Part shown: positions 1 through 12,400 of the stretch, piece after piece
How the letters are laid out: every line of letters starts with the position of its first letter
Position numbering within the stretch: position 1 is the first letter of the stretch
Source: Toxonevra muliebris
Lineage: Eukaryota > Arthropoda > Insecta > Diptera > Pallopteridae
Assembly (NCBI GenBank): GCA_963691655.1
Contig: OY829329.1
Span: forward strand, 7,826,708 to 7,890,707
Direction: 5' to 3'
Length of the DNA: 64,000 nt
The notes under the pieces: model-generated
What the model saw: the letters and a program-made list of their open reading frames with translations, nothing else
Told to the model about the DNA's origin: nothing
The model's database searches: none
Program-made: the position numbers and the translations under genes

Positions 1-1650
1 TAAGACTGAAATATACGCAGTTGAAGTCTTATTCTTAAAATTAAATACGTAAAAAAATATATTTATTTATGTACATAAAGATATGTAAATGCTTTGTGTG
101 TAGACCCGACTTATTGATTTTCTGTTTTTTATTTTTGTACTTAAAATATGTAGGTATGTGTGTATTAAATATTATTTTTTTTTTTTTTATTTTTGCAAAA
201 TTATTAATAAACTATAAATTTTTATACAATTTGTTTTTTTTTTCATTTACAGAATTTTTATTTTTCTTTTGTAGTTTTCTACCTGATTTTAAGCGTTGTT
301 TTTTTTAAACATATTTTTGACATGCAATTTCAGTTTTAATTTTTTTTTTGCTTTTTTTGTTTTTACATAAAATCAATTTGATAAACCTTAAAACAGGCTT
401 GGATTGGCATGACAATGACAACGACTGTTGCTGTTATTACTGTTATTTATTGTTTATTTAAAGTGTTGCTTTTGTCTTCAGTATTTGTTATTATTATACA
501 TTATTTTTTTTTTTTTTTATTTGACTTTGTATATCTTTCAACTTGTCTGCTAGAAACACAAAACAGATTGGCATGCATTTTATTTTAGAATATTTAGTAT
601 TACTTTCATGTAGCTCCTTGGTTTCAGAATATTGCCGTCTTGTTTCCTTCTTAACATACAATTATACATTACTCTTTTACTATGTATGTATGTATGAAAT
701 TTGTTTATTTTAAATTTGCTTTTAATTGAGTTCATTTTAATGTTTTACAAAATTATTTTTGTTTTAACACTTATCTTAGTTTATTATTTGCTTAACAAAT
801 CGATATGGCTCAATAGTTGATTTATTAAAAAAATATATAATGTTAAACTGAACACTTTCAGTTCGAAACAGAGTTAAACACATTTACGCTATTATGGATT
901 TTAAAATAAATACAATATTAGAAAAAGATTTATTACTTTATTAATAACTAACTGGCCAGAGGTGCTTTGCTAATGACCATGAAGATCTTGTTGTCAATGG
1001 CCGGTCAAAATTAAATAATAATTATAATAATAATATAAATAAATTGAAGTATTTAACCTTTATACATTGTATTTCCTTCTTTGTGTGTTTAGTACAAAAA
1101 TTGTTCAATGTGTTATAATAAATATAGTTTTGAAGTTTTGAAACAAGCCTGCAACTTTAAAAAGAAAATCCATTTGGGTGTTAAAACAAAAGAAACTAAC
1201 AATTTTTGGTAGTCAAAAAACAATAGAACTGTGTCTTGAAAAAATAGTAAGTAATTTTTTGCAATAAAAAAAAAATTTAGTTGAATATGAAAATAATTAA
1301 AGGTTTCAAGGTAAAATTGTTTACTAATAAAAATTATAAAATGAAAATAGAATAGTAATAGTTTCACAGTTTTTTAATATATATTTTTATATACTGTGAA
1401 TTAACATTAAAATAATAGTAGGTATATTTAAAGTAGTAGTAGTTAGTGTTTTAGTTTAAAGTTCCCTCAACTTACATCATAACTAATGTTAGTGTGTTAG
1501 TTAACTATTGAAAATAAAAAGTGATTAGTGAAAAATGTGTAACTTAATTCATTAGAGAATTCAATCAAATTCTAAAGCTATGGAATTTTTATAATATCGA
1601 TGAAATTACATTAGATGAAGTTTACATCTTCAAGTTAGTCTCAAAAAATC

Positions 1651-1888
1651 TTTTTGAGAGTAAATTGCTGACGTAAATAAAAAAATAAGAAACTTACGTT
1701 TTCTTTTTCAAAGCAATTTACTCTCAAAAAAACTTTCTGGGAGAAACATCGCCTATGACAGCAAACAGTTTAAGAAACATTGGATTACCCTCTTACGCTT
1801 TCTTTTTCAAAGCAGTTTACTCTCAAAATGTTTTTCGGAGAGAAACATCGCCTTTGACAGTAAACAGTTTAAGAAACATTGAACCACC
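1651..1888. repeat. Inverted plus 99-bp tandem repeat, MITE-like
   Basis: A 19-base arm at 1651-1669 (TTTTTGAGAGTAAATTGCT) is perfectly complementary to 1712-1730. The second arm belongs to a unit starting near 1702 that recurs about 99 bases later near 1801. Shared blocks are TTTTTCAAAGCARTTTACTC, GAGAAACATCGCC and AACAGTTTAAGAAACATTG. A related block (CTTTTTGAAAGTAAATTGCT) occurs near 23233, so this is probably a dispersed repeat family rather than a local duplication only. Confidence 0.65.
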
Positions 1889-2867
1889 AAGAGTAGAATT
1901 GTAGGGGAAAGGTTTATGATTGCTTAATATGACAATTTCGAAAGAGGTTAAAAGTTTAAGAGGCACTGTATTATCTATGCCACACACATAACTTAAAATC
2001 ATAATTATAAATTAGCAATTTGAGAGAATTCTTCTCATTAGTTATACATTTTTGTTGGGTTATTCATTTTAGTGTATTAGTATAAAACAAAAATTAAAAT
2101 TAGAAACACAAAAATAAAAAAAGAAAATAAAAGATTATTGAAAAAGAATATTTATAATAGTCGATTGGCTATCAGAGGCTCCAACGAGAGTTGTTAGAAA
2201 AGTAGGACTTAAAATATTTGAGTTTTGCGATTGAAACACCAACAATGGGAAATTCTGAAAAACTGTGACTTGATATTTAATTTGAAAATTAGTAAAAAGT
2301 TCACATTTGTGGTTCTAGCAACCAGCCAAGGAAAAAAACAAGGTTGACTACCTTTTTTTTACAAAAACTATTTTGTGTTTCTGTGCTTAACAGCAAGAAT
2401 AGTTATTGAAAATATTATTTGTTTTTTAATATTTTTTAATTATTTAGTTTGTTTGCTTTTTCTTTGTATTATACATATTTTTGTTTTAGATTTACTTTTT
2501 TTTATTTTGTTTCTATTTTTTAAACATTTTTTTATTTCTACATCCTCATTCTAGTATTATTAATGCATATTTACATTTATGTATAATGAAATTGGAACTC
2601 TCTGAACAAACACTGTATTTATAGAGCTCGAGGGTTCATTGTTTCTATTTTGCGTTTTGTATAATAAAACGGTAATGATTTCCTTTAATTTAAAATTTTA
2701 CTAAATTTACCAAAAATAATAATAATAATTGGGCATAATATAGTGTCAAACACCGTATGTTGTTTTTGCGCATTTTCATCAAATAATAATATTTTTAATA
2801 ATAACTTTACATTTATAATAATAGGTAATTAATTTAACTTAAACCAACTCTAAGGACCGCTTTCTAA

Positions 2868-2924
2868 ATGTTCGGTTAAGCACTAATACGAGCTTTAACC
2901 TACTGGTAGTGCTTAACCGGACAT
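2868..2924. repeat. 18-bp stem-loop about 240 nt downstream of the CycE stop
   Basis: The left arm at 2868-2885 (ATGTTCGGTTAAGCACTA) pairs with the right arm at 2907-2924 (TAGTGCTTAACCGGACAT). There is one G:T-compatible mismatch, and the loop is 21 nt. It could be a small MITE, or an RNA structure in the CycE 3' UTR if the transcript reaches this far. Confidence 0.6.
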
Positions 2925-3165
2925 TGAGAAAACTAAACTTAATCATAAATATGGATCTATTTTCATAAAATAAAAAAAAAAATTAGAGGCAGCAAAAATA
3001 TAGTAGGTGTTTTTGTTCAGAAATAAATTACTTACTGTTTAATAATAATAACAAATATGAAAGCTTTTTTCCTTTTTTAGGAAAAACGCAACAGCAACCA
3101 ATAAACAGGTGTTTAGGTTATGGAACAGAACTATTAAGCTGTAGCAGCAGCAGTAGAATTCTCTC

Positions 3166-3438
3166 CTATGATGAAGTCTTTCCAATTATATTCGCAGCAT
3201 CCTCACCAGCGGTTGCTGTTGTCTCAGCTGAAACGCTTACAACCGCAGTTTCACTATCTGTATCATTATCGTCGTTACCTTCATCGGCCGCTTCGTCTAG
3301 CGAGTCTAATGGTTTTCGACTAGATGCTGGCGGTGTTAATAGTCCTTCAGGACAAATGAGCGCTGTGCCAGGTGATGCTTCTTGCTTTATTTTCGCTGCA
3401 ACTGTAAGATATTGTTCTTGCAGCAGGCAGGCGCGGTC
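3166..3438 (-). CDS. CycE: CycE last coding exon with phosphodegron
   Basis: The minus-strand acceptor (TTTTTAAG) is followed by a frame of 90 codons ending in TAG at 3166-3168. The peptide begins DRACLLQEQ and contains GLLTPPASSRK. This matches the conserved C-terminal degron recognised by the F-box protein Archipelago/Fbw7 after phosphorylation. The acidic tail downstream (DEAADEGNDDNDTDSE) is of the PEST type. It joins in phase 0 to the exon at 3500-3725. Confidence 0.93.
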   Translation of the reverse strand, partial: DRACLLQEQYLTVAAKIKQEASPGTALICPEGLLTPPASSRKPLDSLDEAADEGNDDNDTDSETAVVSVSAETTATAGEDAANIIGKTSS

Positions 3439-6400
3439 CTTAAAAACAAAAATTAATATGAATTATGTCGTCGGTAGAAATACGTGTGATTACACTTACA
3501 AACATTGCCATTGTGGTGGTATGCGTTTGCATGATGTGTGAATCATCGGTAATAATATTTGGGCAAATGTGTCCTAAGCCGAATTTTGTTGTTAACTGCT
3601 CGTTTTGTTCCAATAATTGAAGGTATTTAGATTCTTTACGTACCACATGAAAAAATGGTTCCATCCAGCGAGAGCAGGACTCTAGTGTGTGCCAATCGAA
3701 ACCTGAAGAACGTAGGGCGGTTTCTCTGCAAGGGTTAAATGTTTACAATCATCAAATAAATAAAGAGGAAAATGAAAAAAATTGTTTTTTGATTGACTGA
3801 CCTATTGAAAGTGTGACTGATTGCGGCTGCAGCTATCACGGAATAAGGGAAATTAGCAATTCCTACATCGAGTGAGCATAGATCGAGCAATTGTGCTGTT
3901 TGTACAAATTCCATACCAGAAAATTGTGGATATATGAAAGCATCGTCGATTAAAGCTAATGTCGACGTGGGCGTGACGGCCGAGGTAGATACTGCGGAAG
4001 ACGACGCCATTTCATTTTTGACAATGTTCTCTTTACTGTTTTTTGTATTACTGAACGACGCAGGAGTACGATTATTTACATTTAATTGCATGTAAATGCC
4101 CAGCCAACTCATGGGCGTTACAGGATTAATGTTCCAGTCGAGTGCCTGCAGCAGTAAGATTTCATGTTGTAGTATATCTGTCTCCTGGCAGGCACCATCT
4201 GTCACATAAGCGAACTCTCCAATTTTGGGTGGGTATATTTCTTCAACTTTCGCTGCCACAAATAGGCACGTGATGCCAATCAATTGCAAATGTGTCTTCT
4301 GCACTCGTTTTTGTGCGCTCAGGTAACGATCCAGATAATCCACTGCCAGATAATAGGTTTCCCTATGCAGTTTATACACTTCGCAAACCTCAATCAACCA
4401 ATCGAGCAGTATGGCGCGCATGCGTGGCTGCAAGCCTGGATGGTGCTCCAGCATTGTGGTATCACGCAAACCTGATTCCAGCTCATCTTTCTTACACATC
4501 AACTGCCATACATCTTGAGCATTGGCCCAGGATAACGCTGGCAGTGGACATTGACGTGGTGGATCTGTTTCAGCGGCTGGTGTCATGCAGTAATAGGCGG
4601 CATGTAGAAAATCATCATTTGATTGTTCATTCTCACCAGAGGTTGAATTGCAATCGGAATGATGCATTTCGCTGTGAGTTGCAGGTGTGCGTTCGCCATG
4701 ATGATGTGGAGAATTTGTGTGTAAGCGGGAATTAGTGTTTGTGTTTAAGTTGGAGCTGGTAATGGAATATACAGAAGGTGAAGAGGTTCCAGAGACAATT
4801 TCTTCCTCATCCTCATCGTCTAGATCATATTCATTTTCATGCTGTAGGCTATCTGGACTGTCGGGAATGTCTTCGTGGGCTGCCACATCAAATTCTATCG
4901 CAGGGGACAAGCAATCCGAAGAACTGCGAGTATCGATTACTTGCTCGAGCTCAGCATCTGGTGACGATGTATAACCCGACGACACTATTGACCCAGGATC
5001 ACTTTGGTAGAGTGAGGGAACTCTTTGTTGACGCTTGGCTGATGGCGGCTCGAAGCCTAAATCGGATTCCTATAACAACAAAAAAGAATAATGATTAAAA
5101 ATTTTACTAGGCATATTTGTTACCATCAAGAATGAGACTAGAATTTTTCAATTAACAAGTTAAAAACTGTTGTGAAATTAAGAGATTAGTGGGTTAATTT
5201 GAAAAAGTGCACAAAATGTTCACAAGTGCATAAAACGATCACAGTTATTTGTAACCATGGATATTTTCAACACAATATTCTTAAGGCTTTTACCTTAGAA
5301 AATTGTAGGTACATTAATTTGTTTTTAATATTTTGATATAAAACTTATTTTAATATTTCAAATTACAAAAAGATTTAAAAACATAAAATAAACCTCGTGT
5401 ACCCCCCCCCCCCCCCCCCCTAGATCCAAAATCGATATATAAATACAGCAATTCAGATTCACACACGTTGAATTTAAACATTCTTCAGTGTATTATTTAT
5501 AACGGCAGCTCTCTCTCTCTCTCTCTCTTTTTCCAGCCAAACACTCTCCCAGTCAAATACTCTCTCAAGAACAACAAATTCCTTCACTTTTAATGTCGGA
5601 GTTGCTCACATGCTGTCAAACATGTTGGCGAACATGTTGGTAAAATCGAAACATGAACAAAACAATCAAACAAGAGAAATTAACGAAAAATATTTGTTGC
5701 ATAGGTTAAGAAACATTGCAATTCTGTGCCGACTTTAAAAAAATTAAGTTATAAATGCTATCATGTTCTTACTGCACTGCACATTTATTACCTGAATCAC
5801 TTACGTCGACTGGCAATCAATTACATTAACTTCATACTGTATTTACTCAAAATGAGGATTTCAGATTTAACCGATTATTGCTTTTGACCACTGAATTATA
5901 TATTTACTAGTTTTTTCTATTATCCGCCAATGTATGGTGATCATAGGTGAATAGGTTTATCAGATCCATAAGAATTCCTCTAAAATAAAGTTCACTATAA
6001 TAACTTAGTTTTTGATCACTAAACCTTCGCTATAATTTAAAATTTTTTTATTTACGACATATCATATTCCTTATTTGATAGGTACCAACTTTTATTGCAC
6101 TTCATTTGCAATAAATAAAACTAATACTAATTAATTTTATAATTTTATTTGTGAAACCTCTAGTTCTCGTAGCTTTTAGCTTTCGTCAAGAAACACAAAA
6201 TATTTTTTTATATAGGTATATTTATCTGACAAATGCCAACGAATACACTCTTAAATACATTATGAATTTAATTTTTTTTTTTTAAAGCTAATCTTGTATT
6301 TAATTTTTTAAATTATTATTCACCATATCAACAAATTTCCTTTTCCGCTCACTCTTCATAGTCGCATGCAAACTTTAAGCACTAGTGCTGGAGTGTGATA

Positions 6401-9400
6401 AATATTATCCAATTAATTTATTCCACATGCGATCGATAGTAAATCAATATTAAAACGATTCACTAGAGATTGATTATTCCTCTAAATTCATTAAGTCTTT
6501 GGTTTAAATAATATTTTCTTTGGCAATTAATATTTTAATTACATGAACTAATTTTTTTCACATTTTTATTTTTTCCTAAACAATAGTCTTCAATTCGAGA
6601 AATTTCAACACGAATGCACTTCCTAAATATACTGAGTACTATAGAGAGAAAGCGTAAACAAGAGCATTCGTATTATATGTACGTCCTTTTGAAATACGTT
6701 CGTGATGCACACTCGTTGACATTCACTGCAAAACTGAGTATATGGTTCCAGATCGCTGCCGATGATCGACAAACGAATAAGGTAATATCCTGTGAAAATT
6801 AATAAGGGTTGTTTAAGCACCAACTACACCAGCAGCAAACAGAATGCAATATAAAAAGGATATGCACGATAATGCTGCATCTCACTCACACTCACACATA
6901 AATAATTATAAGCATATAAAGAAAAGAATGAAGGAGCAAATAAAAGAAAAAAAAACATAAATTAAAAAAATATAGATTTTTAAGATCTTTTTTTACCAAT
7001 AGAAAAAACAGTTTGAAAGAAGAAAAGAAAAAAACAAAATAAAAACTAATACAGTTTTTATAATATTTACTGCTTACCCATTTTACTTTTACTATTATAA
7101 TTTTTACTCTATCATTTTTTTGGAGAAATATTTTCAAGTTAGCTATGAATTTGTCTATACTTTCGAGTCTACCAAGAAAATAAATGCCATTTTGAATTTA
7201 GATCAAGAGAGTTCAAGGTGTTAATCATGCAATGTCAGTTAGCCGTATTGCATGCGATCTTATCCTGCTCAGCGAATGAACTCCCTTTCTTAACGTACTC
7301 GTGAATCAAAAGAAAGAAAAACATCACCACCATCATGATCACGTTTAGCGAGACCCAAGGTAAAGTAGGCGCTGCTGCAAGATCGGCAATAAATCACAAA
7401 AAGGTTAAAGAAAACCAAATAAATCTCAGAAAAGTTTCACCGCGCGTCAATTCAAAAACAAAAGCATAAATAATGACAGTAGTAATTTCCCTCAATTTGT
7501 AAGAATGTAAAACCTAAATTTACAATGAAAATTTTACGATATTTATATATGTGACAATTATATGTTACGATTACAAGTTTCCTTTATAACATACAGTTAT
7601 TTCCGTTTCGTCTTGCGAAAATCAAGTAATAAAAAATTATGCAGTTCTTTATTATTAGATAAGGGAAAAGAAAAAAAAAGTATCTACGCGACTGCATGAC
7701 AAATTTCAATGTTTATTCTCAGCTTCTTTTATAACAATCATTAAGAAAATCTTTACACGACCCATCTCTTCTTACTCTTAAGATAGCACAGTGTGAATCT
7801 TCGAGGGCAGAGATTTTTTTTTTTGGACATATGCTATAAAATGCCACCAAGATATTTGTGACATAAATTGAAACTGAAGCGAATACAATTTTTAATTGTG
7901 AATAGTCGTGCACAGCTGCATTTTATCTGGACATGTAGTAGCAGAAATCCATTTTGCGATTTCTTGGCTAATAAAAAGAAATGCGTTAAATGATTTTAAT
8001 GTAATATGACAGAGAGATTTATAATCACGAAACATATTTCGAAACGAACAAACTCAAATATTTCAAACAGAAAGAAGAGAGAGAAAGAAATTACAAACAA
8101 GTAACTGCATTTGTCGTGTTGTTGTTGGTGTATACAAATCATGTGAGCTTAGAGCGAAAAGAGAGAATGAGTACAAGTACTCCAAGTAACTGCATTCTTA
8201 GTTGTGTTGTTATTGGGGTAGAGGTAAGGTTGTAGTGGCAGCCTAACCTATACAATTGATGTAAGCTTAGAGCAGCGTGGACTACAGTAGTATGTGTGCA
8301 TAGGTGGTCATCGTTCTTAAAGAATAGAGTTAAAAACTGAAGCTGTGATCTTTACACATCGACAAGTTATTTACTGTTATATGCAGCCAGTACTGACCTG
8401 AAACTAACTTTTATTCACGATTCTAAACTGTTATAGATTCGTCCCAAAGTTATGCCCTATAATCAAGGATAAATTCGACTTTTTTATTCCTGATAGAATG
8501 AAATGGGAAAATGAAGAGTAATTTAGTGCACAGCTCTAATTCACGGAAGGAATCATCGAAAGGAACATTATATAATTATTTCTAGGCATTTAACGTCAGC
8601 TAATGTAAATTAGAAAAAACCGCGTTAGTCTATTTAACGAACAACTTGAGTAAAGTGAATATTTATGTATTTCTTTGAAAAATTAAATCACGTTACTCAT
8701 ATAACAATGTAATTGGTTTCGATTTTAATATTTTCTCTGCTAACATAAACTGTAAACGCATAAAATGTCAGAAAAATGTTTCACTTCCCCTTCATTACGC
8801 AAAGTCATTTTGTCGCTCTATGTGCTTCGAAGAAAGTAGTAGCCAATTTAATGATTAATGACATCATCCTTATAGCTTAGCATAAAATTCATTAACAAAA
8901 AACGCGAAGTAATATCAAAAGTGACCATAAATGAAATTCAACGAATTAACCCTTCATGACCAAGGGTCGCGCCACCACATTCGGTATAGGATTTGATTGG
9001 GTTTCCCTGCATAATTGATTAAATATTAAGAGCATTTAATTTAACAATTGCCTGGCGAAACGTTAATAGACATGAAATTATCTTAAGAACATTTTTGATA
9101 CGTACGGATATTGATCAAACATGCAAATAAAATTAGTGCTTAGATAAACCGATAGTTAAATTTAATTTTAAGACAATTTTAATACGTATAAGCTTCTATT
9201 TTTCATTAATATAATGTGTTAAAATAAAACAAGCCCTTTCATTCACATTGTTTAAAAATTAAAAAAATATTTACATTACAATTTAATATTGTTTAAAAAT
9301 AAATGGAGTTACCGTTGTATTCGAAAAAGTTCAAATTAAACAACGCTAAAATGGAGAATATAGAACACCAAACTTTACAGCCGTTAAGTTTCACCTGGAG

Positions 9401-12400
9401 TTGAAGTTTTTAATTCCTTACGTTGTTTTAATGACGGTTCAACCACCGCAAAAGGTGTTCAAGAAAAATACTGAAAATGTTTATATGAGAGCGTTATATA
9501 ATTCTTACCCTAAGAACTAAGGACACACGAATTTATAGCAATGTTCTTTGTTCGTTTTGCCGATTGTGCAGTGAACAATTGACATTTTCTTTTTTCAAGT
9601 TATTGTTGTTGTAGTTGCATCATCTGTCGATTTCTTGACTTTGACAAAAAGTAAACACATATCTTTTATGTACTATATGCAATTAGAATGAATTGTTGAT
9701 TATTTTTTTGCCAGCATAGCATTCGAGAAAAGTTTTAGTTATAACTTTCATGGAATACTCAATTAAACCAATAGGTCTTTTTGGATCTTTTGGAAAGATT
9801 TGAGGTCCTATTCCTAAGATAAGAAGAGGTATGCTCCCCTATGTAACCCCTGCCACTGAACCGTTGATTGAATTTGTACCTCGGCGCATCTTCATAAAAA
9901 TAAAGCAGCTGCAATTTTTGCTTTGAGATTGCATATTTCGTTCACCTTTTTAAGAGGTGATGCTGGTCATCTGAGCGTTTTTAGTGATATTTCTAATGCA
10001 TTAAGCTGTTCTATGTTAGATTATATGATTAAGAATTTATTTTTATATATGTAAATTAGATTTGTCTAATGAGTGTCTATATTCATGGAAGATGATGAGA
10101 CTATAACCCTCGTTTTGTGTGATTCAATAATCCGTTTTTATCCTCCTCTTTTACAGAAACAAATATTCTAGCCATTGCTGCCAAATATACGGATTTATTA
10201 GTAGAATTACGGATTTTCGGTTTCGAAAAAACATATGGATGATTTTTATACGGATTTTTACAAAAAATACTTTAAAAATTCGTATATAAAATGTTGTATT
10301 TCACACTTGTAAAATCGATTCTTTTCTCAAGTTGAGAATTCGCACGGAGACGAAATTGAGGAATTTTAGCTGCTTCCTCACTTTTCGGCAAATTGTGAAC
10401 GTATATTTAGCCAAATTAGCTTCAACTAAACTATTTCAAGGAATAGTGTCGGTATGGTTTTTGCTTTGCACTTCAAAATAATTATCAGGAAAGAAAAAGT
10501 TACTGTTGTTGATTACAAACCTTTATTGCACAGAATGAATAAAAATATGTATTAAATTCATTTCAAGCCAAGGCGAATTTAACAAGATGGGGTCATCTCA
10601 GAGAATAAATTACATAGTGTCAAAAATGCTATGGTTTTCATAGCTTTTCAAACTGTTGTTTATTTACATTTTGCATTCGTTTGGCAATACATATCACATA
10701 AGAGAAAAGAGAGTTCTCTCAGATAGCTCCAGCCTGTTGAATTTGCCTTGATCTTTAGCGGGTTGTGTTTCCCGTATAAATTCTGGAATTGTATAGTAGT
10801 GGAATGAATCTTTTTTAATAAATTGCAACTAAATTGCATTATTAGTCATTTTATCTAATATCCATTATTGGCAACTTTTTAAAAAGTTTGCTTGATTCAG
10901 GGACTTTCAAACTAATATACATATCGAATATGGTCGATACGTATTTCTACGGATTTTCGCTCAAAAAAACTTGCCTAATGGTATTGCAAAAGAGAATCTA
11001 CAAGAATCGAGCAAGAAAACTTGCCTAGTGAAAATGGGGGCTTGAAACTTTTGTTAAGCCAGACTAACAATGGAAAAATCGCAGCTATTTTTAATATCAA
11101 TAAATTTCTCATATCTACATAGTATATGGGTATGTACTGACAAAAAAAAGATAACATTTCCATAGTTAATTTTTAATCTATATAAATATGAATGCAGCGA
11201 TTTTAACGATAAGCGTAATTGCGAAACTACGATCATATATTAAATTCAGGGGATGGACAAAAAATAATAGAAGAAAAAAAATGGTCATAAATAAATGCAA
11301 GCAGATGTGTGAAGTACACCAACCGCGCGACGGCAGGCAATACACACACAAGCAAATGCATGCAAGAAGTCAAGAACAAATAAAGGTAAAGGAAAGGAAA
11401 AACGAAGATTAGGCAAGAAAAAATAGAGAAAAAGACTTGATAGAATAAAGGCATACGGAATAAATAAACGAGGGAGCAATTGAAGTAAACGACAACGACG
11501 AACAGCTTTCGTTTTTCATGACCAAAGGAATTTGTTTTTGTTTTAAGTAAGAGAAAAAAAAAACAGTAAACAAAATTGTCCTTGCCAGGAAAATATCTTT
11601 GTGAAGGGGTGCCAAGTAAAAGGAGCATTTGTGTGCGTTTGTATGTGTGCAATGCAATGATGTCGTTGCGCATGCGTAAACAGCTTGTGAAGAAACATAA
11701 TTACCAACAAAAAGAGGGGTTGGTTTTATTGCCATTTCTTCTTCTTCTTCTTCTTTTGCGATTGCTTGTCAGACGTTAATTCAAAAACGCGTATTAGACG
11801 ACGCGTTGAAGAAAACTCAAGAAAAAGTCGTTAAATGCATTTTTTGTTCAGTTTTGTTGTTGTTTTTGTTGCTGTTGTTTTTTTTATAACTTAAGCTATA
11901 TTGAGGCATGAGACTACTTGTTTTTGCAGGATAATAAACAACAACACAAAACAAGGGTATCATTTTAATAAACAATTACGGTTTTTTTTTTTTTTTTGTT
12001 TTTCTATTTTTTACTACTTTTTTTTAGTTTTTTATAAAGGTTTTATGTAAATTATGTTCGTGGTCGAAGTCTTCTTCGGCTTTGGTCTATGATGATGAGC
12101 AGCCCAGCACCACATGTGTGTTAAGATGATGGTTAAAAATGCAGAGCAAAGTTAATATTTTGTAAAATACATACATGCAAGAATAAGTAAGAAGCTTGAG
12201 AATGAATGAAGTTGAGATCTAGTACACTATGTTATAAGTAATATAAAAGGATGCACAATAGCAGTATGTCCTTTTTCGGGACATGATACTCTTTTCAATA
12301 CTTGAAGCATATCGTTGTTCTAATTAAATATTCATCGAGACGACATTTGGTCGCATAGTAACCTATGTACGTAAGTATGTGAAATAGCAGTTGTTTTTGG

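Larger units (their letters stand above)
1..3165. other. AT-rich region 3' of CycE, no gene supported
   Basis: No open frame here has coding character; the short frames are poly-T or poly-A artefacts. The right part, next to the CycE stop at 3166, should contain the CycE 3' UTR on the minus strand, but its end cannot be placed. Two structured repeats stand out and are listed separately: an inverted plus tandem repeat at 1651-1888 and an 18-bp stem-loop at 2868-2924. Confidence 0.5.

Noticed and set aside
948..1004. Minus-strand peptide end-like DNKIFMVISKAPLAS followed by a stop
   Set aside because: Only 18 codons, preceded by an in-frame TGA and without a usable splice acceptor; no neighbouring exon was found.
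4292..4735. 147-codon plus-strand frame
   Set aside because: Lies wholly antisense to the CycE cyclin-box exon; shadow of real coding sequence.
11233..11735. Overlapping Phe/Leu-rich minus-strand frames of 108-146 codons
   Set aside because: Low-complexity translation of A-rich DNA; no splice context or recognisable domain.
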